DNA of 33,370 bases from Pirellula sp. (GTDB taxonomy: Bacteria; Planctomycetota; Planctomycetia; Pirellulales; Pirellulaceae): positions 1 through 33,370 of the forward strand of contig JAJTID010000092.1 in the NCBI GenBank assembly GCA_021300155.1. The letters run 5' to 3'. The stretch's first letter is position 1. Each line of letters opens with the position of its first letter. Positions 17,693 through 25,563 of the stretch are shown in pieces. The notes below the pieces were generated by a model. That model ran no database searches. It was not told the DNA's origin and saw only the letters and a list, made by a program, of their open reading frames with translations. The translations under genes and the position numbers were made by a program.

Positions 17693-18424
17693 TTAAGCTG
17701 TTCTGAATCGGTAGGATCGATCGCTAAACTGACGTGTACGTTTCGATGCAACGTACACCGCTCGCTCGACCATCCGTAACTTTTGATAGACGGCTGGTCG
17801 ATTCGCGAATCGATCCAAAGAGCGTCGATACTTCAAATAGAACATAAAGGTTTCCGCAAAATCCTCGCTTGCGTTGGTCGTCGCGTAGTCCGTGATGAAA
17901 TGCTTCAGCAGAAAACCGTAGAAGTAATTGAGCTTCGTCGCTTCTGTCTTACGACGTTTCTTACCAGTTTGATAGACAGGATTCTTCTTGATCAACTTCC
18001 TCCACGAATCGTAAGGTGCAGAAGTGCAGTTGCTGTAGGCGGCCCCAAATGTCCTGGCGAACCACTCTTGTCGGAAGAAACTAGGATCCAAGTAGTACCA
18101 CGCGTGAGCATATTCGTGCCGTATCGTATCCATCAACGTTAAGCCAGGCTTGTAAGGTTGATGGGGCAAATCGCGAGGCAGATAGATGACTCCAGGTCGA
18201 TAGCCTCGCTTGGCGTAGTGTCCAACTTTCTCAAAAACATAGCCGCGCTCTCCCCCGCTCTTCTCGTGGGATATGCAGAGCTCGACTGTATCTAGGTAGA
18301 CGCCGTCGGATAACAACCCAACATGCGCGAGTTCATTTCGTACTTGGTTATATGCACGGTCAACGTTGGCCATGATCAAGAAGCGTTCTGTGGATTCGTG
18401 GGGATTTAGAGCCTTTCGACTCAT
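17693..18424 (-). CDS. Putative zinc metallopeptidase (HEYAH motif)
   Basis: Taking the ATG at 18424 gives 243 residues. The frame stays open to an ATG at 18532, but those 36 codons are Arg-rich and of unclear value. The zinc site is H103-E104-Y-A-H107 in DTIRHEYAHAWYY, a standard HExxH helix, and a likely third ligand is in SEDFAETFMFYLKYRR about 80 residues later, as in gluzincins (E187 or E191). The surroundings (GVIYLPRDL, RQEWFARTFGAAYSNCTS, YRFRTA) do not match a family I can name, and it is not M28, M48 or M50. No signal peptide or membrane segment is obvious, so it may be cytoplasmic. It converges with the AMP ligase. The metallopeptidase call rests on the motif; the substrate is unknown. 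Confidence 0.65.
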   Translation of the reverse strand: MSRKALNPHESTERFLIMANVDRAYNQVRNELAHVGLLSDGVYLDTVELCISHEKSGGERGYVFEKVGHYAKRGYRPGVIYLPRDLPHQPYKPGLTLMDTIRHEYAHAWYYLDPSFFRQEWFARTFGAAYSNCTSAPYDSWRKLIKKNPVYQTGKKRRKTEATKLNYFYGFLLKHFITDYATTNASEDFAETFMFYLKYRRSLDRFANRPAVYQKLRMVERAVYVASKRTRQFSDRSYRFRTA

Positions 18425-18855
18425 CAAAAACAATCGCTTCCATGCACCTCCAAGTCTGCTTCGACCTCGCGGGAACAGCAAATCGATTCTCGCAAAAACA
18501 AGCTTCCCACCCAAAAGAGGGGTGTGTCGCACTAGTTTTCAACGATTCTTGAGTTGATCCGCCCCATTCGGTGCATGCATCCGGGCAGATTCTTGCGCTT
18601 CAATCCGAGCGGGCAACCCAAAATTCCCTCGCTTTTTGGCATCAGTACGGGTTATGCTGGCAAGTGGATTGCGTTTCCTACGTTGCTGTTTCTCCCAAGG
18701 GCGTATCGATGGCCGTTAACTCCTGAATCAGCCGATTTGCATGCAACGATTTTAGTTCTGTGCGTTTGGACTCTCTGAAATGTCATCGCAACTTCTAGGA
18801 TACAATCATAGTGAACAGTACTTTCCTGGGCCCTTTTCAATCGAAAAAACCTGCC
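18425..18855. other. Divergent intergenic region; no recognisable gene
   Basis: This gap separates the starts of the metallopeptidase (minus) and the deacetylase (plus) and must contain both promoters. A TACAAT hexamer at 18803-18808 is a plausible -10 element for the deacetylase, but no -35 lies at the right distance. Short open frames on both strands have no protein-like character. The first 108 bases could be coding if the metallopeptidase starts at 18532. Confidence 0.4.
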
Positions 18856-20619
18856 ATGAACGACTATCCCAGGCTTCGGATCTTTTCTCTCCGTTGCCGC
18901 CATTGGTTTCGGTTGCTCGCGATTTGCATCAGTTTTTTTGCTTTCCACGCAAGCTCATTAAGCTCCGCTGATCCAGTCCCGGAGAAATTGGTGGTGCTGA
19001 CCTTTGACGATTCCGCCAAGTCGCATTTCACCGTGGTTCGACCATTGCTTTTGAAGTACGGATTCTCGGCCACGTTCTTTATCACGGAAGGGTTCGACTT
19101 CAAAGACAACAAACGCGACTACATGACCTGGGATGAGATATCGCAATTGAGCCAAGATGGGTTCGAGATCGGTAACCACACGCGTGACCATTTGGGAATC
19201 AGCGACAAGAACCTAAGCAAGTTGAACGAGCAGCTCGAGGGAATCAATCAACGATGCGCTGAGTACAAGATCCCAAAGCCTGTGAGCTTTGCATGGCCGG
19301 GTAATGCCTTGGCTCCGTCTGGTCTCGAAGCGTTGTCGGCAGCAGGCATTCGCTTTGGACGTCGCGGAGGAGCTCCCGAGTATGAATACGAAAAAGGACG
19401 TGGTTTCGCATACGAACCGATGCTAGACCACCCTCTGCTTATTCCCTCTGCTGGCGATGCTCGCCCAAACTGGGAACTCGACGATTTTATACAAGCAGTC
19501 GAGCAAGCCAAATATGGGCGGATCGCGGTATTGCAATTCCACGGAGTGCCTGACACCGCCCATAGTTGGGTGAATACGCCACAATCGAAGTTTGAACTTT
19601 ATATGCGACATTTGGCCGTGGAGGGTTACCGAGTCATCGCGCTCCGAGACTTGGAGAAGTATGTGGATCCATCGGTAAAACCGAAGAACCCGATGGGTGT
19701 AGTCGAAGATCGTAAAGCAACTCTCGCAAACCAAGGTGACTATCAGAATTTTCGTCAACCAAAGAACGATGAAGAGTTGGAGTTTTGGTTGCGTAGTATG
19801 CTGTTGGATCACCATTACGACACAGTCGAAGCTTCGGCAGCGACCGGACTCACGACGAGCGAGATTCGGTCTGCCACGGAGAGGTTAAAGATCAGTGGCC
19901 CGACTTCGCTGCCTGGCGGGCAGCTTCGAGTATTGCCCTATCCGGGCGGAAGACATCCTCGAACAGGCTTTCGAGACGGCGCGATTCGGCCACAACGAGA
20001 TACCAAGCTCAGTGTCTTTCTGCCATGGGATCCATCGTCCTATGTTGTGGCCGACGTGCCGGAAGCCATTTGGTGGATGCAGCGAGAACGAAGTGAGCTG
20101 ATGTATCTAGCTCACACGCACATCCCTACCACCTGGGATATCCGAGGTGAGAGGCTAAAGCCTGTTGAATGGCAGCGTTCAGATACAGGCTGGACCGTCG
20201 AAAGGCGATTACCCAATGGAGTGGAATTCGGATGCAAGGCTACACCGAAGGAACGCGAACTCCATTTCACGTTATGGATCAAGAATGGCTCGCCAGAATT
20301 GCTGACTGGGTTGTTTGTTCAAAACTGCATGATGTTAGCCCGAGCTCCTGGTTTCGATCGTTTGACTAACGACAACAAGCTCATTCAAAAGCCGTTCGCG
20401 GCTTGCCATGATGGAACTAAAACCAAGTGGGTTATTGCAGGCTGGCAGAATTGTGAACGCGCGTGGGCCAATCAGCCGTGTCCTTGTATGCACTCCGACC
20501 CGAAGTTTCCCGATTGTCCTGTCGGAGAGACTCGCGAGCTGAAAGGCGTACTCTCGTTCTACTCTGGCACTGATATCGCATCCGAGTTCAATCGGCTTAC
20601 CCCCTACTTAGTCGAGTAG
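18856..20619 (+). CDS. Secreted NodB-type polysaccharide deacetylase with a large unidentified C-terminal domain
   Basis: The protein is 587 residues from ATG 18856; an upstream GTG at 18811 is possible but adds no signal. The hydrophobic stretch LLAICISFFAFHASSLSSAD is the signal peptide. The NodB domain follows: LTFDDS with metal/catalytic D51 and D52, FSATFFITEGF, and the metal-binding HTRDH (H108, H112), closing with IAVLQFHGV. The usual arginine motif (RxPY/G) is replaced by FAWPGN, so activity is likely but substrate use may differ. Residues from about 290 on form a different part: a helix-turn-helix-like piece (VEASAATGLTTSEIRSATERL), then beta-rich sequence ending with cysteine-rich QPCPCMHSDPKFPDCPVGE. 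I do not know this domain. Such enzymes remove N- or O-acetyl groups from cell-wall or environmental polysaccharide. The next gene begins 151 bases later with its own probable promoter. Confidence 0.85.
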   Translation: MNDYPRLRIFSLRCRHWFRLLAICISFFAFHASSLSSADPVPEKLVVLTFDDSAKSHFTVVRPLLLKYGFSATFFITEGFDFKDNKRDYMTWDEISQLSQDGFEIGNHTRDHLGISDKNLSKLNEQLEGINQRCAEYKIPKPVSFAWPGNALAPSGLEALSAAGIRFGRRGGAPEYEYEKGRGFAYEPMLDHPLLIPSAGDARPNWELDDFIQAVEQAKYGRIAVLQFHGVPDTAHSWVNTPQSKFELYMRHLAVEGYRVIALRDLEKYVDPSVKPKNPMGVVEDRKATLANQGDYQNFRQPKNDEELEFWLRSMLLDHHYDTVEASAATGLTTSEIRSATERLKISGPTSLPGGQLRVLPYPGGRHPRTGFRDGAIRPQRDTKLSVFLPWDPSSYVVADVPEAIWWMQRERSELMYLAHTHIPTTWDIRGERLKPVEWQRSDTGWTVERRLPNGVEFGCKATPKERELHFTLWIKNGSPELLTGLFVQNCMMLARAPGFDRLTNDNKLIQKPFAACHDGTKTKWVIAGWQNCERAWANQPCPCMHSDPKFPDCPVGETRELKGVLSFYSGTDIASEFNRLTPYLVE

Positions 20620-20705
20620 ACTACTGTGACAGCATTACCGTGTTCCTTACATCGGCAGGTGATTAACCTGAAAGCCACACCTGTAGCAACATCCTTAAGC
20701 CACTG

Positions 20706-20735
20706 TTGCTACCGAGTCGGGAATGGGCCTACAAT
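20706..20735 (+). promoter_or_regulatory. Possible sigma-70-type promoter for the Ntn-hydrolase fusion gene
   Basis: TTGCTA at 20706-20711 and TACAAT at 20730-20735 are separated by 18 bases and match the -35 and -10 consensus at 4 and 5 of 6 positions. Transcription would start near 20742, about 30 bases before the ATG at 20771. The match is by eye only, and sigma-70 promoters in planctomycetes are poorly defined. Confidence 0.4.
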
Positions 20736-20770
20736 AGTCACTCCGCTCCATCGAAATTCCAGGTGTAAAA

Positions 20771-23587
20771 ATGTCGTTGATGAAATACTTGTCTTTTTTG
20801 TTTCTGGCTCTTCTTGTTAGTGCAAAACCATCTTGCGGGAAAGAGGTCGAACCGGCAGAGAGATTGGGAAGCCAGTTACGACCTTGGCTGGATGCCTGGA
20901 ATTTGAAATCAGAGGCGAGTCACTGGAGTGGCGATTTCAATTTTCTCATCGATGGCAAAAAGCAAGCGGTAAAGTTTCGATTGATTCGACAGGACCATCA
21001 GACCTTTCAATTAGAACTGGTACATGCGGACTACGAAGTCACGATCGCTCGCAACCAGACTCATACGGCATTCGTTCTGCCAAAACACAAACGACTTTTC
21101 CTGGGGAATGGGGGTGTCGATCCATTGGACCACCTGCAACCGACGGATCTGTTTCAACGTCTCGTTAGTGATGGCAGCCTGGTCCATCTCGCCAAGGGGA
21201 TTCTGAAGAACGACGATGCATCGGATGTTGCAGGTGCCATAATCTTCTTGACCAAGCTCCAACAAGCTACGGAGCTCGGCGATGCGGCTTGGAAACTACC
21301 AGACGGAACAACGATTGCGTTCGAAGCGAAAGAAGTGAAGATCCGCACGGGGGATGTGGATGGTGTTCTACAAATGCATAGTTCAGCAGATTCGTCAGTT
21401 TCGATTGCAGCAGGCGAGTTGATTGCTCAGCGATGGAATGATTTCGAAGTCGTGTCCATCGATCGCGACGAGTTAGAACGCAGTTTGGCTCGCGGTGTTC
21501 GCCGCGCATTGGAGGTGTTAGCGCCGTCTCCAAAATTGACATCGCCCAAGATGAAAGACAAATCCGTCGAGCACGGAAAACTAGTATGGCGAGAGGGGCA
21601 ACGGTTAGCTTTGCTGTGGGGAACGCCCGATGAGATTGGCGAAGCGCACGGCAAACTCCTGGGCGAAGAAGCTCAACGATGTATCGATTCGGTCGTCTAT
21701 GCGTTTGGGGCCGTTCAAACCATTCAAAATGGTCGTTGGTTTCGACAGGACTTGGAAAAAGCATATGAGCGGTTGGCGCCGCATATTCCCGAGCGGCACA
21801 AATCGGAAACACGAGCGCTCGCTATCTCGATGGGCGTCGAACCAGCATTGATGCATGTCGTCAATGTCTTTCCGGAGTTGTTCCATTGTTCAGGATTCGC
21901 CGTGTTCGGATCTGCAACAAAAGATGGAAAGCTTTACCACGGTCGCGTGCTAGATTACATGACAGCGATTGGACTTCAAGATGCTGCAACGACGTTCATT
22001 GTTTCCCCAACAGGCTACCAATCCTTTGCCAATGTCGGATACGGTGGGTTCATCGGCAGTGTCAGCGGTATGAATAGTGCCCAGATTTCGCTTGGTGAAA
22101 TGGGTGGCAGAGGGGAAGGTAAATGGGATGGCGTTCCCATGGCAACTCTGATGCGTCGCGCTCTCGAGGAATGCACGACACTAGACCAAGTGAAGAAGTT
22201 ATGGGCCGAGAGCCCGCGTACTTGCGAGTATTACTACGTGTTTGCCGATGGAAAAGATCGAAGCGCTGTTGGAGTTTCTGCAACCCCCGAAGAAATACAG
22301 TTCGTTGCACCTGGGGAAGCTCATCCACTTCTAGGGGACGGGATTCGCGATGCCGTCGTCTTGTCCGCCGGGACTCGGCTCGATGCCCTGAAGCAGCGAA
22401 TTCGGGACTCGCATGGCATGATTGACGCGACGGTTGGGCAACTGTTGATGTGTCGTCCCGTCGCGATGACTTCGAATCTACACAATGTTTTGTTTGTTCC
22501 CGAAGATGGCATTTTGTATGTCGCCAATGCGGACCACCAAAAGCCTGCTGCAGACCGTCCGTATGCAAAAATCAATTTGAAGGAATACATCGAGCAGATT
22601 CGCCAACTGCAATCGGATTCCTCGAAGACCGTGACCCAAGGAGACCGAAAGAAATCGTCCGACGCTTCGAATGGTGATTTGGTGCGGCAAACATGGACAT
22701 CCAAAGATTCATTTGCCGGTATCCTCGGAACCGAAGATGAGAATACGAAGATCGCATTGGAGAGGTTGCTTTGGAAAGCGAGTTCCTTTGATGTAAACAT
22801 GGAATCCAAGGATGGACGAAACTATGTTCGCTTTCCTTCGCCCGTAAAGAGCAATATCGCCTCGAATGACTTGGTCGCATTGGATTGGTACAACGCGAAA
22901 GGGAACAGCGACAACTCGGGAAAGAAACCTGCCGTGTTGGTCGTCCATGAATCGGGAAGAGCCATGACGGTTGGCAAAATGATCGCAACCGGGATCGCGA
23001 ATCAAGGCATTCATGCATTCTTGATTCATTTGCCGCACTATGGAGTACGGCGTTCGGATGCCTCGCAAGAAATGGATCCGGCATTGTCGCTACGGCAGTC
23101 GATCGCTGATGTAAGGCGTGCTTACGATGCGATTTCTGTTTTGCCTGGCATCGATACCTCTCGAATCTGTTTGCAAGGAACGAGCCTAGGCGGATTCGTA
23201 GCTGCGACGACCGCCGGAATGGAGGATCGCTTTCACCGAGTGGTTATTCTCTTGGCAGGGGGAGATCTGGTGAGTGTTATTACCGAAGGAAAGAAGGATG
23301 CGCAGGGGTTCAGAAAACAAATGGAATCCAGAGGACTCGACGAAGCTGCGATCCGAGCCAGCTTGCAGATTGTCGAGCCCATGAATTTTGCCCATCGCAT
23401 CAATCCTAATCGAGTTTGGTTGTACTCTGGCAAATACGACGATGTCGTCCCGCCACGGAACTCCAAGCTGTTTGCCGATGCGGCCAAACTAAATGGCCAC
23501 CATATCGAGCTTGAAGCGGACCATTACTCGGGCGCTTTGATGTTGCCGAGCGTTCTTAGGGACATTGCCCGTATCGTTCGAGAATGA
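20771..23587 (+). CDS. Secreted fusion of a C45-type Ntn hydrolase and an alpha/beta hydrolase
   Basis: The protein is 938 residues. MKYLSFLFLALLVSAKPSCG looks like a signal peptide, possibly with a lipobox-like ending. Residues 30-250 are beta-rich and may be LolA-like (SGDFNFLIDGKKQAVKFRLI). Residues 260-610 match the acyl-CoA:6-aminopenicillanate acyltransferase group (peptidase family C45): RLALLWGTPDEIGEAHGKLLG, then FHCSGFAVFG with probable nucleophile C373, GKLYHGRVLDY, and SVSGMNSAQISLGEMGGRGE. In characterised relatives the chain cleaves itself before the cysteine. Residues 670-938 form an alpha/beta hydrolase: AVLVVHESGR, nucleophile S805 in GTSLGG, acid D890 or D891 in GKYDDVVP and H918 in ADHYSG. 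Two complete hydrolase sites in one exported chain suggest sequential action on an amide- or ester-linked compound. The substrate is unknown. No frame break separates the parts. Confidence 0.85.
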   Translation: MSLMKYLSFLFLALLVSAKPSCGKEVEPAERLGSQLRPWLDAWNLKSEASHWSGDFNFLIDGKKQAVKFRLIRQDHQTFQLELVHADYEVTIARNQTHTAFVLPKHKRLFLGNGGVDPLDHLQPTDLFQRLVSDGSLVHLAKGILKNDDASDVAGAIIFLTKLQQATELGDAAWKLPDGTTIAFEAKEVKIRTGDVDGVLQMHSSADSSVSIAAGELIAQRWNDFEVVSIDRDELERSLARGVRRALEVLAPSPKLTSPKMKDKSVEHGKLVWREGQRLALLWGTPDEIGEAHGKLLGEEAQRCIDSVVYAFGAVQTIQNGRWFRQDLEKAYERLAPHIPERHKSETRALAISMGVEPALMHVVNVFPELFHCSGFAVFGSATKDGKLYHGRVLDYMTAIGLQDAATTFIVSPTGYQSFANVGYGGFIGSVSGMNSAQISLGEMGGRGEGKWDGVPMATLMRRALEECTTLDQVKKLWAESPRTCEYYYVFADGKDRSAVGVSATPEEIQFVAPGEAHPLLGDGIRDAVVLSAGTRLDALKQRIRDSHGMIDATVGQLLMCRPVAMTSNLHNVLFVPEDGILYVANADHQKPAADRPYAKINLKEYIEQIRQLQSDSSKTVTQGDRKKSSDASNGDLVRQTWTSKDSFAGILGTEDENTKIALERLLWKASSFDVNMESKDGRNYVRFPSPVKSNIASNDLVALDWYNAKGNSDNSGKKPAVLVVHESGRAMTVGKMIATGIANQGIHAFLIHLPHYGVRRSDASQEMDPALSLRQSIADVRRAYDAISVLPGIDTSRICLQGTSLGGFVAATTAGMEDRFHRVVILLAGGDLVSVITEGKKDAQGFRKQMESRGLDEAAIRASLQIVEPMNFAHRINPNRVWLYSGKYDDVVPPRNSKLFADAAKLNGHHIELEADHYSGALMLPSVLRDIARIVRE

Positions 23588-23589
23588 TG

Positions 23590-23607
23590 TGACACTTGGC
23601 TGTGTCA
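23590..23607. terminator. Possible weak hairpin between convergent genes
   Basis: TGACAC and GTGTCA form a six-base-pair stem around a six-base loop in the 43-base gap between the Ntn-hydrolase fusion and the sigma factor gene. No T run follows on either strand, so it is a weak candidate for a two-way terminator. Confidence 0.25.
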
Positions 23608-23630
23608 ATGTTCCGATTTGAATCGAGGGG

Positions 23631-25391
23631 TCATAAACCCATGCCACCCATGCCAAAGGGTGGTTGTTGTATCGGCGCGGGTTTAATGTTTTGCGGGGCT
23701 TGATTTCCCAAGAGGTAAAGCGTCTTCTCGATACCCTCGTGGGTGTCTTCCGGGCAACTTACCACTAGGAGCGATCCGAACACACTTAACGTGCTCGTTC
23801 CGCCAGCCATCTCCCAGTTATTCGGCGCAAGAGTTCGTTCAATAATGGACACTAGCTCTGGTACGGTACTGTTGTCAGGCAATATTTGGCTCAAATCATA
23901 AGTTCGAAGCACATCGGCGGAGTGCGTTCTCGGGGTGATTCTCATGACCTCATCTTCGATCACCCAGGTTAGGTTCAGTGGTTCGAGGACAAGCTTGAGT
24001 GCGCTTCGGAACGAGATTTCTTTCGACAAGCTTAGAGTGATCGGCTCATCAAGACTGATTGACTCCTCTTTCAATGCCTTTTCGTCTATGATAATGGGCA
24101 TATCCAAAGCGGTGGCGAGTCGATATATAACGGCCGACAACCCCACACCATTGAAATCTACTTTTATTTGGTCTTTTAGTTTCGCTCGAATCTGGTCGTT
24201 TCGAAGATCCTCTGGACTCTTCAGCCAAGGTGCCGCATTCTCAGGACGCTGCCATATAACCGGTGGCGCGGGCTTTTCTGCTGGGGCTTTTGTCGGTTGC
24301 AGTTGCACGGGCGGTTGCCCGTTTGGTTGCGCACCCGGTTGAGATGAAATCGTTGGAGCAACTTTCGCGTTCGGCGTTGCTTGCAATAAAATTTCTTCAG
24401 GAATGCTTTGACCTTCGGATGCCGCGATAAGCATACTCTCCCTTACCGTCCCTCCATCGCTTTGCCACGGCAACATACCAAGACCGACGGCCGAGAGGGC
24501 GCATATAGCTCCAGTCCATAGAAGCCATGAAGAACGTGTCGTGAGTTGCATTTGTATTTCTCCTTGGATGAGATTTAGAACAGAAGAGTGGATCGTCGAT
24601 TCGGTGCCAGACACCGTATTGGATTCGATGGGATTCGTTTCGCTGCGAGGTAGACTCAGCAGATTCTGACTCCAGCTTTCGATCGTCGCGGCTGAGACCG
24701 CGTTTGGAAACTGAGTCGCTGCGCTCAATACGGCTGTCATACTCACACCCCGCATCGCAAGGCGGCTTCGAAGTAGACGTTTACCCCGTTTGATCCGTCC
24801 TTCGACAGCAGCAACCGTGAGTTGCATCGATTCTGCAATCTGTGGCACGGTCAAACCAGCATAGTAGTGTTCGATGATCGGCGCGCGAACATGCTCGGGA
24901 AGAGACTCCAACTCTTCGTCGAGAGCTTCGCATTGCAAACGTTGTGCGAGAAGTTCGAACGGACGATCGTCGCTAGGATGTGGAATGAGATCGAGATTGC
25001 TTTCGGCCTCGATCTTTCGTGAGTTTGCTAATCGCTGACTCCTCAATCTCTTTCCCGTTCGAAAGGCTACACCCATCAAAAAACTACATATCGAATTCTT
25101 TTTTCGGATCCGATGAATGGATTTCACGAAGATCAGGAAGGTTGCTTGAAAGGCATCTTCGCGATCTTGTGGATGACTCAGAAGTCGCCCCAGCATGCGA
25201 GCAACCACTGGGCCGTGTCTCCGAATGAGCGTCTCTAAAGCGACGTTAGAGTTCGATCGAATGAAAATGCAAATGAGTTCATCATCGGGTGCCATGTCCC
25301 AGAACTCCGACTCGCCAAGGCTAATCGCGCCAAGGCTAGTCGGTGGTGTGACAACGTGTAGCGTTTGTGGGTGCGTATTGGTTCGGCTCAT
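23631..25391 (-). CDS. ECF-type sigma factor with transmembrane anchor and secretin-like outer domain
   Basis: The protein is 586 residues from the ATG at 25391. The sigma2 region covers about residues 52-116 (LETLIRRHGPVVARML; DREDAFQATFLIFVKS is the core-binding helix). Sigma4 covers about 160-212 (LPEHVRAPIIEHYYAG; QIAESMQLTVAAVEGRIKRG is the DNA-reading helix-turn-helix). A linker leads to one membrane segment near 288-309 (SWLLWTGAICALSAVGLGML). A Pro/Gln-rich spacer follows, then a domain near 385-545 with IKVDFNGVGLSAVIYRLATA, DMPIIIDEKAL, ITLSLSKEISFRSALKLVL and WVIEDEVMRITPR. This resembles the short N-terminal (STN/secretin N0) domains of TonB receptors and secretins. The layout puts the sigma part inside and the sensor-like domain outside. 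Planctomycetes are known to encode ECF factors with such extensions. No separate anti-sigma gene is adjacent. It is convergent with the Ntn-hydrolase gene. Confidence 0.85.
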   Translation of the reverse strand: MSRTNTHPQTLHVVTPPTSLGAISLGESEFWDMAPDDELICIFIRSNSNVALETLIRRHGPVVARMLGRLLSHPQDREDAFQATFLIFVKSIHRIRKKNSICSFLMGVAFRTGKRLRSQRLANSRKIEAESNLDLIPHPSDDRPFELLAQRLQCEALDEELESLPEHVRAPIIEHYYAGLTVPQIAESMQLTVAAVEGRIKRGKRLLRSRLAMRGVSMTAVLSAATQFPNAVSAATIESWSQNLLSLPRSETNPIESNTVSGTESTIHSSVLNLIQGEIQMQLTTRSSWLLWTGAICALSAVGLGMLPWQSDGGTVRESMLIAASEGQSIPEEILLQATPNAKVAPTISSQPGAQPNGQPPVQLQPTKAPAEKPAPPVIWQRPENAAPWLKSPEDLRNDQIRAKLKDQIKVDFNGVGLSAVIYRLATALDMPIIIDEKALKEESISLDEPITLSLSKEISFRSALKLVLEPLNLTWVIEDEVMRITPRTHSADVLRTYDLSQILPDNSTVPELVSIIERTLAPNNWEMAGGTSTLSVFGSLLVVSCPEDTHEGIEKTLYLLGNQAPQNIKPAPIQQPPFGMGGMGL

Positions 25392-25563
25392 GATTCTATT
25401 TTGCTCGATCTCTACCTCTATAGTGCAAGAGAGAGGTCGAACCAGGCGCAAAAAATTCGAAAAACTTGATACTCCTCGCCAAACGCACGGTTCCTGCGAT
25501 AGAACAACCCTGCTAGAAATACCCTAAATCAAACGTTATCGACATCCATCTGGAATTTCCCCA

